Below, one piece after another: positions 35,715-42,330 of a stretch of DNA of 42,330 nucleotides. Position 1 is the first letter of the stretch, and each line of letters opens with the position of its first letter. The stretch is from NCBI GenBank assembly GCA_028291365.1, contig JAQGIE010000196.1:1-42330 (forward strand). The letters run 5' to 3'. A model generated the notes under the pieces. The model was not told where the DNA came from. It did not search any database and worked only from the letters and a program-made list of their open reading frames with translations. The stretch comes from Rhodospirillales bacterium. Lineage in GTDB: Bacteria > Pseudomonadota > Alphaproteobacteria > BOG-932 > Roseiterribacteraceae. The position numbers were made by a program, and so were the translations under genes.

Positions 35715-36761
35715 CTAATCTTGTTTCGGCGCGTCCATTTCGACGCGCACGGCGAGATTTTGCGACTTACGACCCATGCGCCCGAAATAGAGCGGCCGGT
35801 CGCCGCAGCGCATCTGGATCAGGCTGTCGGGCTGGGTGTTGAACATGAGCCGCGTTCCGATCTTCCAGTTCAGCACCTCGTTCAGTGTCGAGGCCGATTC
35901 ACCGAGGATCGCCATGAGCTCGACGTCGGTGTGATACAGCTCGCTGGACAAATGGGTTTCCCAGATCGAGTCACGGCCGAACTTTTCGCCCATGAACATC
36001 TGGAGCAGCAGCTCGCGAACCGGTTCGAGCGTCGCGTACGGGATCAGCAGCTCGAGACGTCCGCCGCGGTCTTCCATGTCGATGCGAATCTTGACCAGCA
36101 CCGCGGCATTGCCGGCGCGCGTGATCGCAGCGAAACGCGGATTGGTTTCGAGACGGTCGAAGCGAAACGTCACCGGGCTCAGCGGATCGAAGGCGCTCGA
36201 CAGGTCCGACAGGACCACGTGCACCATGCGCTCGACCAGGTTGCGCTCGATGGTCGTGTACGGACGGCCTTCGATACGCATCGCGGCGGTGCCGCGGCGG
36301 CCGCCCAGCAACACGTCGACGATCGAATAGATCAGCGCCGAATCGACCGTGAGCAGGCCATAATTGTCCCACTCCTCGGCCTTGAAGACCGAGAGCATGG
36401 CCGGCAGCGGGATCGAGTTCAGATAGTCGCCGAAACGGACCGATGAAATCTGGTCGAGCGAGGCTTCGACGTTGTCCGAAGTCAGGTTGCGCAGCGACGT
36501 CGACATCATGCGGACCAGACGGTCGAACACGATGTCGAGCATCGGCAGACGCTCGTAGCTGACGAGCGCCGAATTGATCAGCGCCATGACGCCCGAATTT
36601 TCGGAGTCCGACGCGGCACCGCGATCGAAGCCCAGCAGGCTGTCGATCTCGTCCTGATTCAGAATGCGGGCCTGGCTGCCGCCCCCGCCGTCGTCACCCG
36701 ACATCGCGGCCCATTCGGCTGCGATCCGGTCTTCATCTTCCATGCTGTCGGACGGGCTCAT
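35715..36761 (-). CDS. fliM: Flagellar motor switch protein FliM
   Basis: A C-ring switch protein that binds CheY-P and sets rotation. The 348-aa protein has the N-terminal CheY-binding peptide (ARILNQDEIDSLLGFDRG), preceded by a Gly/Asp-rich stretch of about 28 residues, then the middle CheC-like domain (LVRMMSTSLRNLTSDNVEAS, DVLLGGRRGTAAMRIEGRPY) and a C-terminal SpoA domain (LNWKIGTRLMFNTQPDSLIQ). The C-ring partners FliG and FliN are not in the window. It lies 17 bp after fliL. Confidence 0.96.
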   Translation of the reverse strand: MSPSDSMEDEDRIAAEWAAMSGDDGGGGSQARILNQDEIDSLLGFDRGAASDSENSGVMALINSALVSYERLPMLDIVFDRLVRMMSTSLRNLTSDNVEASLDQISSVRFGDYLNSIPLPAMLSVFKAEEWDNYGLLTVDSALIYSIVDVLLGGRRGTAAMRIEGRPYTTIERNLVERMVHVVLSDLSSAFDPLSPVTFRFDRLETNPRFAAITRAGNAAVLVKIRIDMEDRGGRLELLIPYATLEPVRELLLQMFMGEKFGRDSIWETHLSSELYHTDVELMAILGESASTLNEVLNWKIGTRLMFNTQPDSLIQMRCGDRPLYFGRMGRKSQNLAVRVEMDAPKQD

Positions 36762-36778
36762 TTCGCTTCCAGTCCCGA

Positions 36779-37297
36779 CTATTGGACCAGGAATTCGCGG
36801 AACAGCACGTCCCGCACCTGGATCGGTTGCGCCGCCTCGGTGACGCGCTGGAGCAGTTCCTGGCGCAGCCGATAGACCCCGACCGAGCCGCGCATGTCCT
36901 CGATGCGCAGACCGCGCAGGAAGACCTGGAACTGGTCGACGACGCGCGGCAGCAGCTTCTTGATCGCCTCGACGTCTTCGGGCTTCGACACCTCGATCGA
37001 GATCGCGACCTTGAGGAAGCGAGGCTGTTTGCCCGCGGAGTCGAGATTCACGAGGATCTCGGGCACGTCATAGAAGACGCCCGGACCGGCCATGGTCTCG
37101 ACCGGCTTCTCGTGTTTCGAGAACATGCCCGACACCGCCAGGCCGCCGCCGATCAACACCAGCAGCAGCAGCGGCAAGGCCACGAATAGAACGAGCCGTT
37201 TGCCGCTGAGCTTCTTGCGAGGAAGTTTCGCCGGATCGATTTCCGCAACGTCCGAGGCGTCGTCCCCCAGGAGTGCGTTCGCCGTGTTCGCCGCCAT
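36779..37297 (-). CDS. fliL: Flagellar basal-body-associated protein FliL
   Basis: A 172-aa single-pass membrane protein that supports the motor and stator. A cytosolic N-terminus (about 30 residues) precedes the helix (LVLFVALPLLLLVLIGGGLA). The periplasmic domain has FYDVPEILVNLDSAGKQPRF and ends RDVLFREFLVQ, typical of FliL. It is the first gene of the fliL-fliM-...-GNAT unit and is divergent from flgF. Confidence 0.93.
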   Translation of the reverse strand: MAANTANALLGDDASDVAEIDPAKLPRKKLSGKRLVLFVALPLLLLVLIGGGLAVSGMFSKHEKPVETMAGPGVFYDVPEILVNLDSAGKQPRFLKVAISIEVSKPEDVEAIKKLLPRVVDQFQVFLRGLRIEDMRGSVGVYRLRQELLQRVTEAAQPIQVRDVLFREFLVQ

Positions 37298-37355
37298 CGA
37301 TCGGGAAACCTCAGAAATTCGCGGGTCAGGGATCGCGCGGAGCCTAGTCGAGGCT

Positions 37356-37361
37356 GGTTAA
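37356..37361 (-). promoter_or_regulatory. Possible CtrA half-site upstream of fliL
   Basis: On the fliL strand TTAACC occurs 59 bp before the start, preceded at the right spacing by GAAA (GAAA-N7-TTAACC). Only the downstream half matches the CtrA consensus, so this is weak on its own. It is noted because fliL is a CtrA target in Caulobacter and a better site occurs at 28079. Confidence 0.25.
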
Positions 37362-37500
37362 CTGAACGTTTCTCACGCGGCAAGTTCTGCCGCCCGGCAA
37401 GGGCTTGTACCACGCCTGCCGGCCGGGCCGGCCATCTGAAATCCCGCCGAATCCGCCGCAAACCCGCATCGGCACACGCGATTGCGGGCCCGGCCCCGGG

Positions 37501-37518
37501 TTGGCACGCCGCCTGCGT
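37501..37518 (+). promoter_or_regulatory. Sigma-54 (RpoN) promoter upstream of flgF
   Basis: TTGGCACG-N4-CTGC fits the -24/-12 consensus TGGCACG-N4-TTGC with one mismatch; the GG (37503-37504) and GC (37515-37516) are exactly 10 nt apart. Transcription would begin near 37528, about 60 bp before the flgF ATG. Sigma-54 with an FlbD-like activator drives late basal-body genes in Caulobacter; the activator is not in the window. Confidence 0.7.
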
Positions 37519-37586
37519 AGAGGGGACGCGACGGCCCATCCCGGACCGTCTTCGAATTGGCAACCACTGGACTTCGAGATCTCGCG

Positions 37587-38345
37587 ATGGAGAACGCGTC
37601 CTTTATCGGGCTTTCGCTTCAGGTGGCGCTTCGGCGCCAAATGGATGTGGTCGCCAACAACGTCGCCAACATGTCGACGACCGGCTTCAAGAACGAGAAG
37701 GTCCTCTTTCTCGAACACCTGGTCGGTCAGAACGGCGGCAAGACCGACCTGCCGGGCAAGATGTCGATGGTGTCGGATTACGGCAGCTATCGCGACCTGC
37801 GGGCCGGCCCGATCACGCAGACCGGCAACCCGCTCGACATCGCGCTGCAGGGGCCCGGCTATCTTGCCGTCCAGACCGCGAACGGCCTGCGCTACATGCG
37901 CGGTGGCGCCATGTCGGTGACCAGCGAAGGCGTGCTGGTCGACCAGTCCGGCCGCGCCGTTGTCGATGACGGCGGCGGCGAAATTCGCATTCCCGACCGC
38001 ACCACCAAGATTGCCATCGGTCCCGATGGCAGCGTCACCGTGGCCGTCGAAGGCCAGAGCGGCGCGCTGCAGGTGGTGGGCCGCATCGGCGTCTATCGCT
38101 TCGATCGCCCGAACTTCCTGACCGCCGAAGCCGGCGGCCTGCTCAACGCGAATCAGGAGCCGGCGCTGGCCGACACCGATACGCACATCCAGCAGGGCAT
38201 GCTGGAACAGTCGAACGTCAATCCGGTGCTCGAGATGACGCGGATGATCGACATCCAGCGCACCTATCAATCGGTCCAGAAGATGCTGGACGCCGAACAC
38301 GAGCGCGAGCGCGACACCATCGCGAAGCTCGCAAAAGCCGCCTAA
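37587..38345 (+). CDS. flgF: Flagellar basal-body rod protein FlgF
   Basis: A 252-aa proximal rod protein. It starts at 37587 (MENASFIGLSLQVALRRQMD), with the rod signature VVANNVANMSTTGFKNEKVL, a central beta domain (LDIALQGPGYLAVQTANGLR) and the C-terminal EQSNVNPVLEMTRMIDIQRT. A TTG ten codons upstream extends the frame without rod-like sequence and is rejected. First gene of the flgF-flgG-flgA-flgH unit behind a sigma-54-like promoter. Confidence 0.95.
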   Translation: MENASFIGLSLQVALRRQMDVVANNVANMSTTGFKNEKVLFLEHLVGQNGGKTDLPGKMSMVSDYGSYRDLRAGPITQTGNPLDIALQGPGYLAVQTANGLRYMRGGAMSVTSEGVLVDQSGRAVVDDGGGEIRIPDRTTKIAIGPDGSVTVAVEGQSGALQVVGRIGVYRFDRPNFLTAEAGGLLNANQEPALADTDTHIQQGMLEQSNVNPVLEMTRMIDIQRTYQSVQKMLDAEHERERDTIAKLAKAA

Positions 38346-38358
38346 AGGAAATTAGAAG

Positions 38359-39144
38359 ATGCGTGCATTGCACATCGCCTCGACCGGCATGCTGGCTCAG
38401 CAGACCAACGTCGAAGTCATCTCGAACAACATCGCGAACCTGAGCACGACCGGGTACAAGCGGCAGCGGGCCGAATTCCAGGATCTGCTTTACTCGAACA
38501 TCGTGCGTCCGGGCGCGCAGTCGTCGGACATCGGCACGATCATCCCGTCCGGTATCCAGCTCGGCAACGGCGTGAAGACGGCCGCCGTCTACCGCATCAA
38601 TGAGCAGGGTACGCTGCAGCGCACCGACAACAAGCTCGACATCGGCATCAACGGCCAGGGCTATTTCCAGGTCAATCTGCCCAACGGCGAAATCGCCTAT
38701 ACCCGCGACGGCACCTTCTCGCTCGACGCGCAGGGCCAGGTCGTGACGCAGCAGGGCTACATCGTCCGCGGCGTCAACCAGATCCCGCGCGGCGCGACCG
38801 ACATCGTGATCAACGGCGTCGGCCAGATGTTCGTGAAGCTCGACGGCACCACGGCACCGGTCCAGCAGGGCCAGTTCCAGATGGTGACGTTCCCGAACGC
38901 GACCGGCCTGGAAGCGATCGGCGACAATCTGCTGCTCGAAACCCCCGCGTCGGGCACGCCCATTACGGGCAACGCCGGCGATCAGGGCTTCGGCAGTCTG
39001 CAGCAGGGCGCGATCGAAAACTCGAACGTCAACATCGTCGCCGAAATCACCAATCTGATCACGGCGCAGCGCGCCTACGAGATGAACTCGAAGGTGGTCA
39101 AGGCCGCCGACGACATGCTCAACACCGTCAACTCGATGCGCTGA
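38359..39144 (+). CDS. flgG: Flagellar distal rod protein FlgG
   Basis: The distal rod subunit, 261 aa, exact family length. Signature parts are MRALHIASTGMLAQQTNVEV, SNNIANLSTTGYKRQRAEFQ, the FlgG-specific region DLLYSNIVRPGAQSSDIGTI and C-terminal ENSNVNIVAEITNLITAQRA with AYEMNSKVVKAADDML. A ribosome site (AAGGAAATTAG) precedes the ATG. The stop overlaps the flgA ATG (TGATG). Confidence 0.97.
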   Translation: MRALHIASTGMLAQQTNVEVISNNIANLSTTGYKRQRAEFQDLLYSNIVRPGAQSSDIGTIIPSGIQLGNGVKTAAVYRINEQGTLQRTDNKLDIGINGQGYFQVNLPNGEIAYTRDGTFSLDAQGQVVTQQGYIVRGVNQIPRGATDIVINGVGQMFVKLDGTTAPVQQGQFQMVTFPNATGLEAIGDNLLLETPASGTPITGNAGDQGFGSLQQGAIENSNVNIVAEITNLITAQRAYEMNSKVVKAADDMLNTVNSMR

Positions 39145-39839
39145 TGCTACGCGCTTCTGCCCTCGTCCTTCTCCTCCTTTGCGGAACCGCGCAAGCGGCG
39201 TCGCTCAAGGCGACGACGCTTGCCGTCGACGAGAAGGTGCTCCTGTCCGACCTGTTCGACGGCATCGCGGGCGACGCGGTCCTGTCGGCAGCGCCGATGC
39301 CGGGGCGTACCTTGACGATGGCGGCGCCGCAGCTTCTCCGTATCGCGCAGACTTACGGCCTCGACTGGCGGCCTGCCGGCGGCGAACGCGTCGTCATCAC
39401 GCGCCGCGAGGAAGAAGTCTCGGTTCCCGTGCTGACGCGTCGTATCGCGGCCGGCGAAGTGATCCAGGCGTCGGACATCACGACCAAGCCGGTGCCGGCG
39501 CGAATCGCCGCGCACAACACCGTGACCGATGCCGCGCTGATCGCGGGCCGGGGCGCACGCCGCGCGTTGCAACCCGACACGCCGCTTCAGCGCGCCGATC
39601 TGGTCGCGCCGCAGGTCATACATCGCGGCGAGAGCGTGTCGATCACGCTCGACGACGGTCAGATGCTGCTCGTCACGCAAGGTGAAGCGCAGATGGACGG
39701 CGCCGTCGGCGAACGCGTCCGCGTCGTCAATTCATCGAGCAAGAAATCCATTGATGCGATCGTAACCGGCACCGGCCAGGTTGCGGTCGACCCGCCGCGC
39801 GCGGCGACCCAGAAATCCGACCTGGGGCCGGCGTCGTGA
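39144..39839 (+). CDS. flgA: Flagellar P-ring chaperone FlgA
   Basis: Periplasmic chaperone for P-ring (FlgI) assembly. The 231-aa protein has a signal peptide (ASALVLLLLCGTAQA), an N-terminal domain and the SAF/FlgA core: VPVLTRRIAAGEVIQASDIT, then RRALQPDTPLQRADLVAPQV, then HRGESVSITLDDGQMLLVTQ and ending with GERVRVVNSSSKKSIDAIVT. The flgI gene itself is not in the window. Confidence 0.94.
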   Translation: MLRASALVLLLLCGTAQAASLKATTLAVDEKVLLSDLFDGIAGDAVLSAAPMPGRTLTMAAPQLLRIAQTYGLDWRPAGGERVVITRREEEVSVPVLTRRIAAGEVIQASDITTKPVPARIAAHNTVTDAALIAGRGARRALQPDTPLQRADLVAPQVIHRGESVSITLDDGQMLLVTQGEAQMDGAVGERVRVVNSSSKKSIDAIVTGTGQVAVDPPRAATQKSDLGPAS

Positions 39840-39856
39840 TCCGAGGAGTGTTTTCC

Positions 39857-40600
39857 ATGACCCGCAATCTTCCCGTCTTCGCCCTTCTCGCCGTATTGCC
39901 GCTGGCGGCTTGTGGTGCCGGCGATCGCCTGTCGAATGTCGGTCGTACGCCGCCGATGTCGGCGATCAGGAACCCCATCACCGACCCGAACTACGTGCCG
40001 GTCTCGATGCCGATGCCCAATGCGAACGCCGAGATTCGCCAGGCCAATTCGCTGTGGCAGTCGGGCGCCCGTTCGTTCCTCAAGGACCAGCGCGCCAATC
40101 AGGTCGGCGATCTGGTCAGCGTCACGGTCTCGATCGACGACAAGGCGCAGGTGAAAAACGAGACCCAACGCTCGCGCAACAACGCCGAGACGGCGGGCCT
40201 CACCAATTTCCTCGGCCTCGAAGCGCAGATCCCCAAAGCGCTCAACAAGGCGGCCAACCCCGCCTCGCTGGTCAACGGCGCCAGCAAGAGCACCAACGAC
40301 GGCGTCGGCCAGATCGACCGCAACGAAAAGATCACGCTCAAAGTCGCTGCCGCGGTCATCCAGACTCTGCCCAATGGCAACCTGGTCATCCATGGCAAGC
40401 AGGAGGTCCGCATCAATTTCGAGATCCGCGAGCTCGAACTGGGCGGCGTGATCCGTCCCGAGGACATCGCGAACGACAACACGATCAGCTACGAGAAGAT
40501 CGCCGAAGCGCGCATCTCGTACGGCGGCCGCGGCCAGCTGAGCGACGCGCAGCAGCCGCGTTATGGCCAGCAGGTCTTCGACATTCTTTTCCCGTTCTAA
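39857..40600 (+). CDS. flgH: Flagellar L-ring lipoprotein FlgH
   Basis: Outer-membrane L-ring subunit, 247 aa. The start at 39857 has GAGGAG 8-9 nt upstream and gives a lipoprotein signal (ALLAVLPLAAC); a GTG at 39836, overlapping flgA, lacks a site. Signature parts are SLWQSGARSFLKDQRANQVG, GDLVSVTVSIDDKAQVKNET, FLGLEAQIPKAL and LPNGNLVIHGKQEVRINFEI, with the C-terminal GRGQLSDAQQPRYGQQVFDI. Needed to close the outer membrane around the rod made by FlgF and FlgG. Confidence 0.96.
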   Translation: MTRNLPVFALLAVLPLAACGAGDRLSNVGRTPPMSAIRNPITDPNYVPVSMPMPNANAEIRQANSLWQSGARSFLKDQRANQVGDLVSVTVSIDDKAQVKNETQRSRNNAETAGLTNFLGLEAQIPKALNKAANPASLVNGASKSTNDGVGQIDRNEKITLKVAAAVIQTLPNGNLVIHGKQEVRINFEIRELELGGVIRPEDIANDNTISYEKIAEARISYGGRGQLSDAQQPRYGQQVFDILFPF

Positions 40601-40601
40601 G

Positions 40602-42182
40602 GTGCTCCTGCACGCGGCGACACCGGCGCCGAACGCCGCGGCGATCGCGCAGACTCTGCATGAGGCAGCCCGGCGTTTCGTCATCGAAACGCCGGATGTG
40701 CATACGCGCAATCTGGCGCTCGAGGCGGTGATCGAGCATTTGCGGCAGCAGCCTGCCGACGTCCATCACGCCTTCTCCGAAATCTGCGCCAAGGCGCCGA
40801 TCGGGCACCATTGGCTGCACGATTCGTTCATGGCGCATGCGACGTTGCGGGACGATCCGTTCGTCGCACTCGCCGAGGCCGCGGAGTCGGTCAGTGCGGA
40901 TCTGCAGAAGCTTCGCGAGCTGATCTGGAACGTCAATCGCTGGCTGTTCCGCAACCCGACGTCGGTGGGCGGTCAGGCGCGAGGCCGTATCGACTCGCGG
41001 TTTCGCGGGCTCTATCGCCAAGCCGCCGACCGGATGGTCGAGCAGCTCGGCGTCCGGCGTGCCGAACCGACCGACCGGTTGCGCCGCGTCGCCATCGTGA
41101 CGCCGCAGGTGCTCGACCTGCCGCATGCGCCGACGCGCGACGCGCTTTGGCTCGGGGCGGAGCTGCAGCGCCAGGGGATCGCGAGCATCGTCGTGAATGC
41201 CAACACGATGCCAGCCACCAGCGAACTCGATCTCTTCCGATATGAGATCGGCAACCGAAATTATGCTCTGTCCGGGCTGCAGCATCTGCCGGCCACCTGG
41301 TCCGATTATCGCGACGAACTCGCCGTTTACACGCCGCCGGCGCACCGCTCGGTCGAGCGCCATTGCCGCGACGTACTCGAAACGCTCGAACAGGCGCAGG
41401 TCGATGCGGTGATTGCACACGACACGCTGTTCCTGCAGGACGTGCTCGCGGCACGCTGGCCGACCTTGTGGATCGCCACCGGTGGCGACGTTCCGTATGC
41501 GCGTTGCGATGCGATCTGGGTGGCGGCCGAACTCGTCAATGATGGCACCCGGGCGCGTGCCGCCGCCAATGGCTCTCCCGAGATCCTGGCCCGGCAACTC
41601 CTGTTCACGCTGCCGCAGGACGCCGCGCCGGCGGACCGGGCGGAACTCGGGCTGCCGGCCGACGCGGTGGTGCTGCTCAGCATCGGCTCGCGGCTCGCGG
41701 ACGAGGTCGATGCGGGCTTTCGAACCCTCGTCGCCGAAATCCTGCGCGCCGAGCCGTCCGCCTGGCTGCTGCTGGTCGGGCCGGGCACCGAGCCCATGCC
41801 GGTGCGGTTCGACGCCGACATCCGGGCCCGCGTTCGCGCCATCGGTCTGCACGATTCGCCGCGCGCGCTGTATCGGAGCTGCGACATCTATCTCAACCCG
41901 TTCCGTACCGGCGGGGGCACCAGCGCGCAAACCGCGATGGCCGACGGCATGCCGATCGTGACTCTCGCTGCCGGTGACGTCGGTGCGGTGGCCGGGGCTG
42001 CGTTGGCGGTGCCCGACCAAGCGAGCTATCGCGATCACCTGCTCGCGCTGGTGCGCGACCCACAGGCGCGCGCGGCGTTTTCCGACCGGTCGCGCGCACG
42101 CATCCGCGCGACGTTCGATTTTCCGGCCCAGGTGGCAGAGATCGTCGCGACGCTGCAGCGCCTGGCCGCGACGCCGCGCTAG
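40602..42182 (+). CDS. Glycosyltransferase-like protein (GT-B fold), flagellar-linked
   Basis: A 526-aa protein (GTG at 40602; an ATG at 40563 would overlap flgH and reads out of the family). The N-terminal half is helical with no family I recognise. The C-terminal half has Rossmann-like strands (RRVAIVTPQVLDLPHAPTRD, VLLSIGSRLADEVDAGFRTL, AWLLLVGPGTEPMPV) and a GT-B donor-site motif (DIYLNPFRTGGGTSAQTAMA, DGMPIVTLAAGDVG). Its position after flgH suggests modification of flagellin or a flagellar component. Acceptor and donor unknown. Confidence 0.75.
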   Translation: MLLHAATPAPNAAAIAQTLHEAARRFVIETPDVHTRNLALEAVIEHLRQQPADVHHAFSEICAKAPIGHHWLHDSFMAHATLRDDPFVALAEAAESVSADLQKLRELIWNVNRWLFRNPTSVGGQARGRIDSRFRGLYRQAADRMVEQLGVRRAEPTDRLRRVAIVTPQVLDLPHAPTRDALWLGAELQRQGIASIVVNANTMPATSELDLFRYEIGNRNYALSGLQHLPATWSDYRDELAVYTPPAHRSVERHCRDVLETLEQAQVDAVIAHDTLFLQDVLAARWPTLWIATGGDVPYARCDAIWVAAELVNDGTRARAAANGSPEILARQLLFTLPQDAAPADRAELGLPADAVVLLSIGSRLADEVDAGFRTLVAEILRAEPSAWLLLVGPGTEPMPVRFDADIRARVRAIGLHDSPRALYRSCDIYLNPFRTGGGTSAQTAMADGMPIVTLAAGDVGAVAGAALAVPDQASYRDHLLALVRDPQARAAFSDRSRARIRATFDFPAQVAEIVATLQRLAATPR

Positions 42183-42330
42183 ATTCTTCTCGGCAAATTG
42201 ACCAGCGCGACGCCGAACGTCGCCACCACCAGCCCGAGCGCCGTCGCCGGTTCGACCTGCTCACCGAACAACGGCCACGCCAGAAGGGCGGTCGCGGGCG
42301 GCACGAGAAAGAACAGGGCGGAGACTTCGG
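42179..42330 (-). CDS. EamA/DMT family transporter, C-terminal end (partial)
   Basis: The window edge cuts this gene; only the last 50 residues are here. They contain the terminal hydrophobic helices (ALFFLVPPATALLAWPLFGE and TALGLVVATFGVALVNLP) and the GEQ turn typical of EamA permeases. The stop overlaps the glycosyltransferase stop by 3 bp, so the two genes converge with no room for a long terminator. Confidence 0.75.
   Translation of the reverse strand, partial: EVSALFFLVPPATALLAWPLFGEQVEPATALGLVVATFGVALVNLPRRI

Noticed and set aside
37370-37420. Sigma-54 promoter for fliL on the minus strand
   Set aside because: The nearest GC/CC pairing (around GCAAGGGCTTGTACC) has 11-nt spacing, and the -24 core is not conserved.

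Overview
The window is a high-GC chromosomal segment from an alphaproteobacterium. The evidence is the alphaproteobacterial flagellar gene order (flgB-flgC-fliE-fliQ-fliR-flhB, fliL-fliM-DUF6468-motE-like, flgF-flgG-flgA-flgH), a CckA-type hybrid kinase, recA near alaS, and palindromic intergenic repeats resembling those of Rhizobiales and Rhodospirillales. CheZ together with a CheY remnant points to the Rhodospirillales side; the species cannot be named from the sequence. I see no rRNA, tRNA, insertion sequence, prophage or CRISPR array.

Layout. 0-5.2 kb: an RND efflux adaptor/permease pair with a divergent TetR regulator. 5.1-7.2 kb: a small accessory block of three Gly/Tyr-rich lipoproteins and one secreted protein. 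It carries an eroded tandem duplication in which one copy kept tetR and lost most of the secreted-protein gene, while the other copy did the reverse. 7.3-10.9 kb: folK-folP-cyclophilin-AtzG-like-amidase. 11-18.6 kb: a VOC protein, then alaS-hydrolase-moxR, and three small genes between recA and alaS. 18.8-20.9 kb: an Fsr-type MFS exporter and a TauE/SafE permease. 20.9-24.7 kb: a soluble CckA-like hybrid kinase and a divergent membrane histidine kinase.

24.7-42.2 kb is essentially one flagellar/chemotaxis locus in four transcription units: flgB..flhB (minus), flhB C-terminal paralogue-unknown-fliO-fliP (plus), fliL..cheZ-TPR protein-GNAT (minus), and flgF-flgG-flgA-flgH-glycosyltransferase (plus). 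Together these supply the rod, L-ring, export gate, part of the C-ring, and chemotaxis signal termination. A sigma-54-like promoter precedes flgF, and a CtrA-like site lies between flgB and the fliO/fliP unit, which fits CckA-CtrA control of motility.

The most unusual features are a cheY gene reduced in frame to its two ends beside an intact cheZ, the reciprocally decayed tandem duplication at 5-7 kb, and a three-member family of composite palindromic repeats, one of which is a perfect 38-bp palindrome joining the 3' ends of fliP and a GNAT gene. A second in-frame internal deletion (5178-5237) has the same form as the cheY one.
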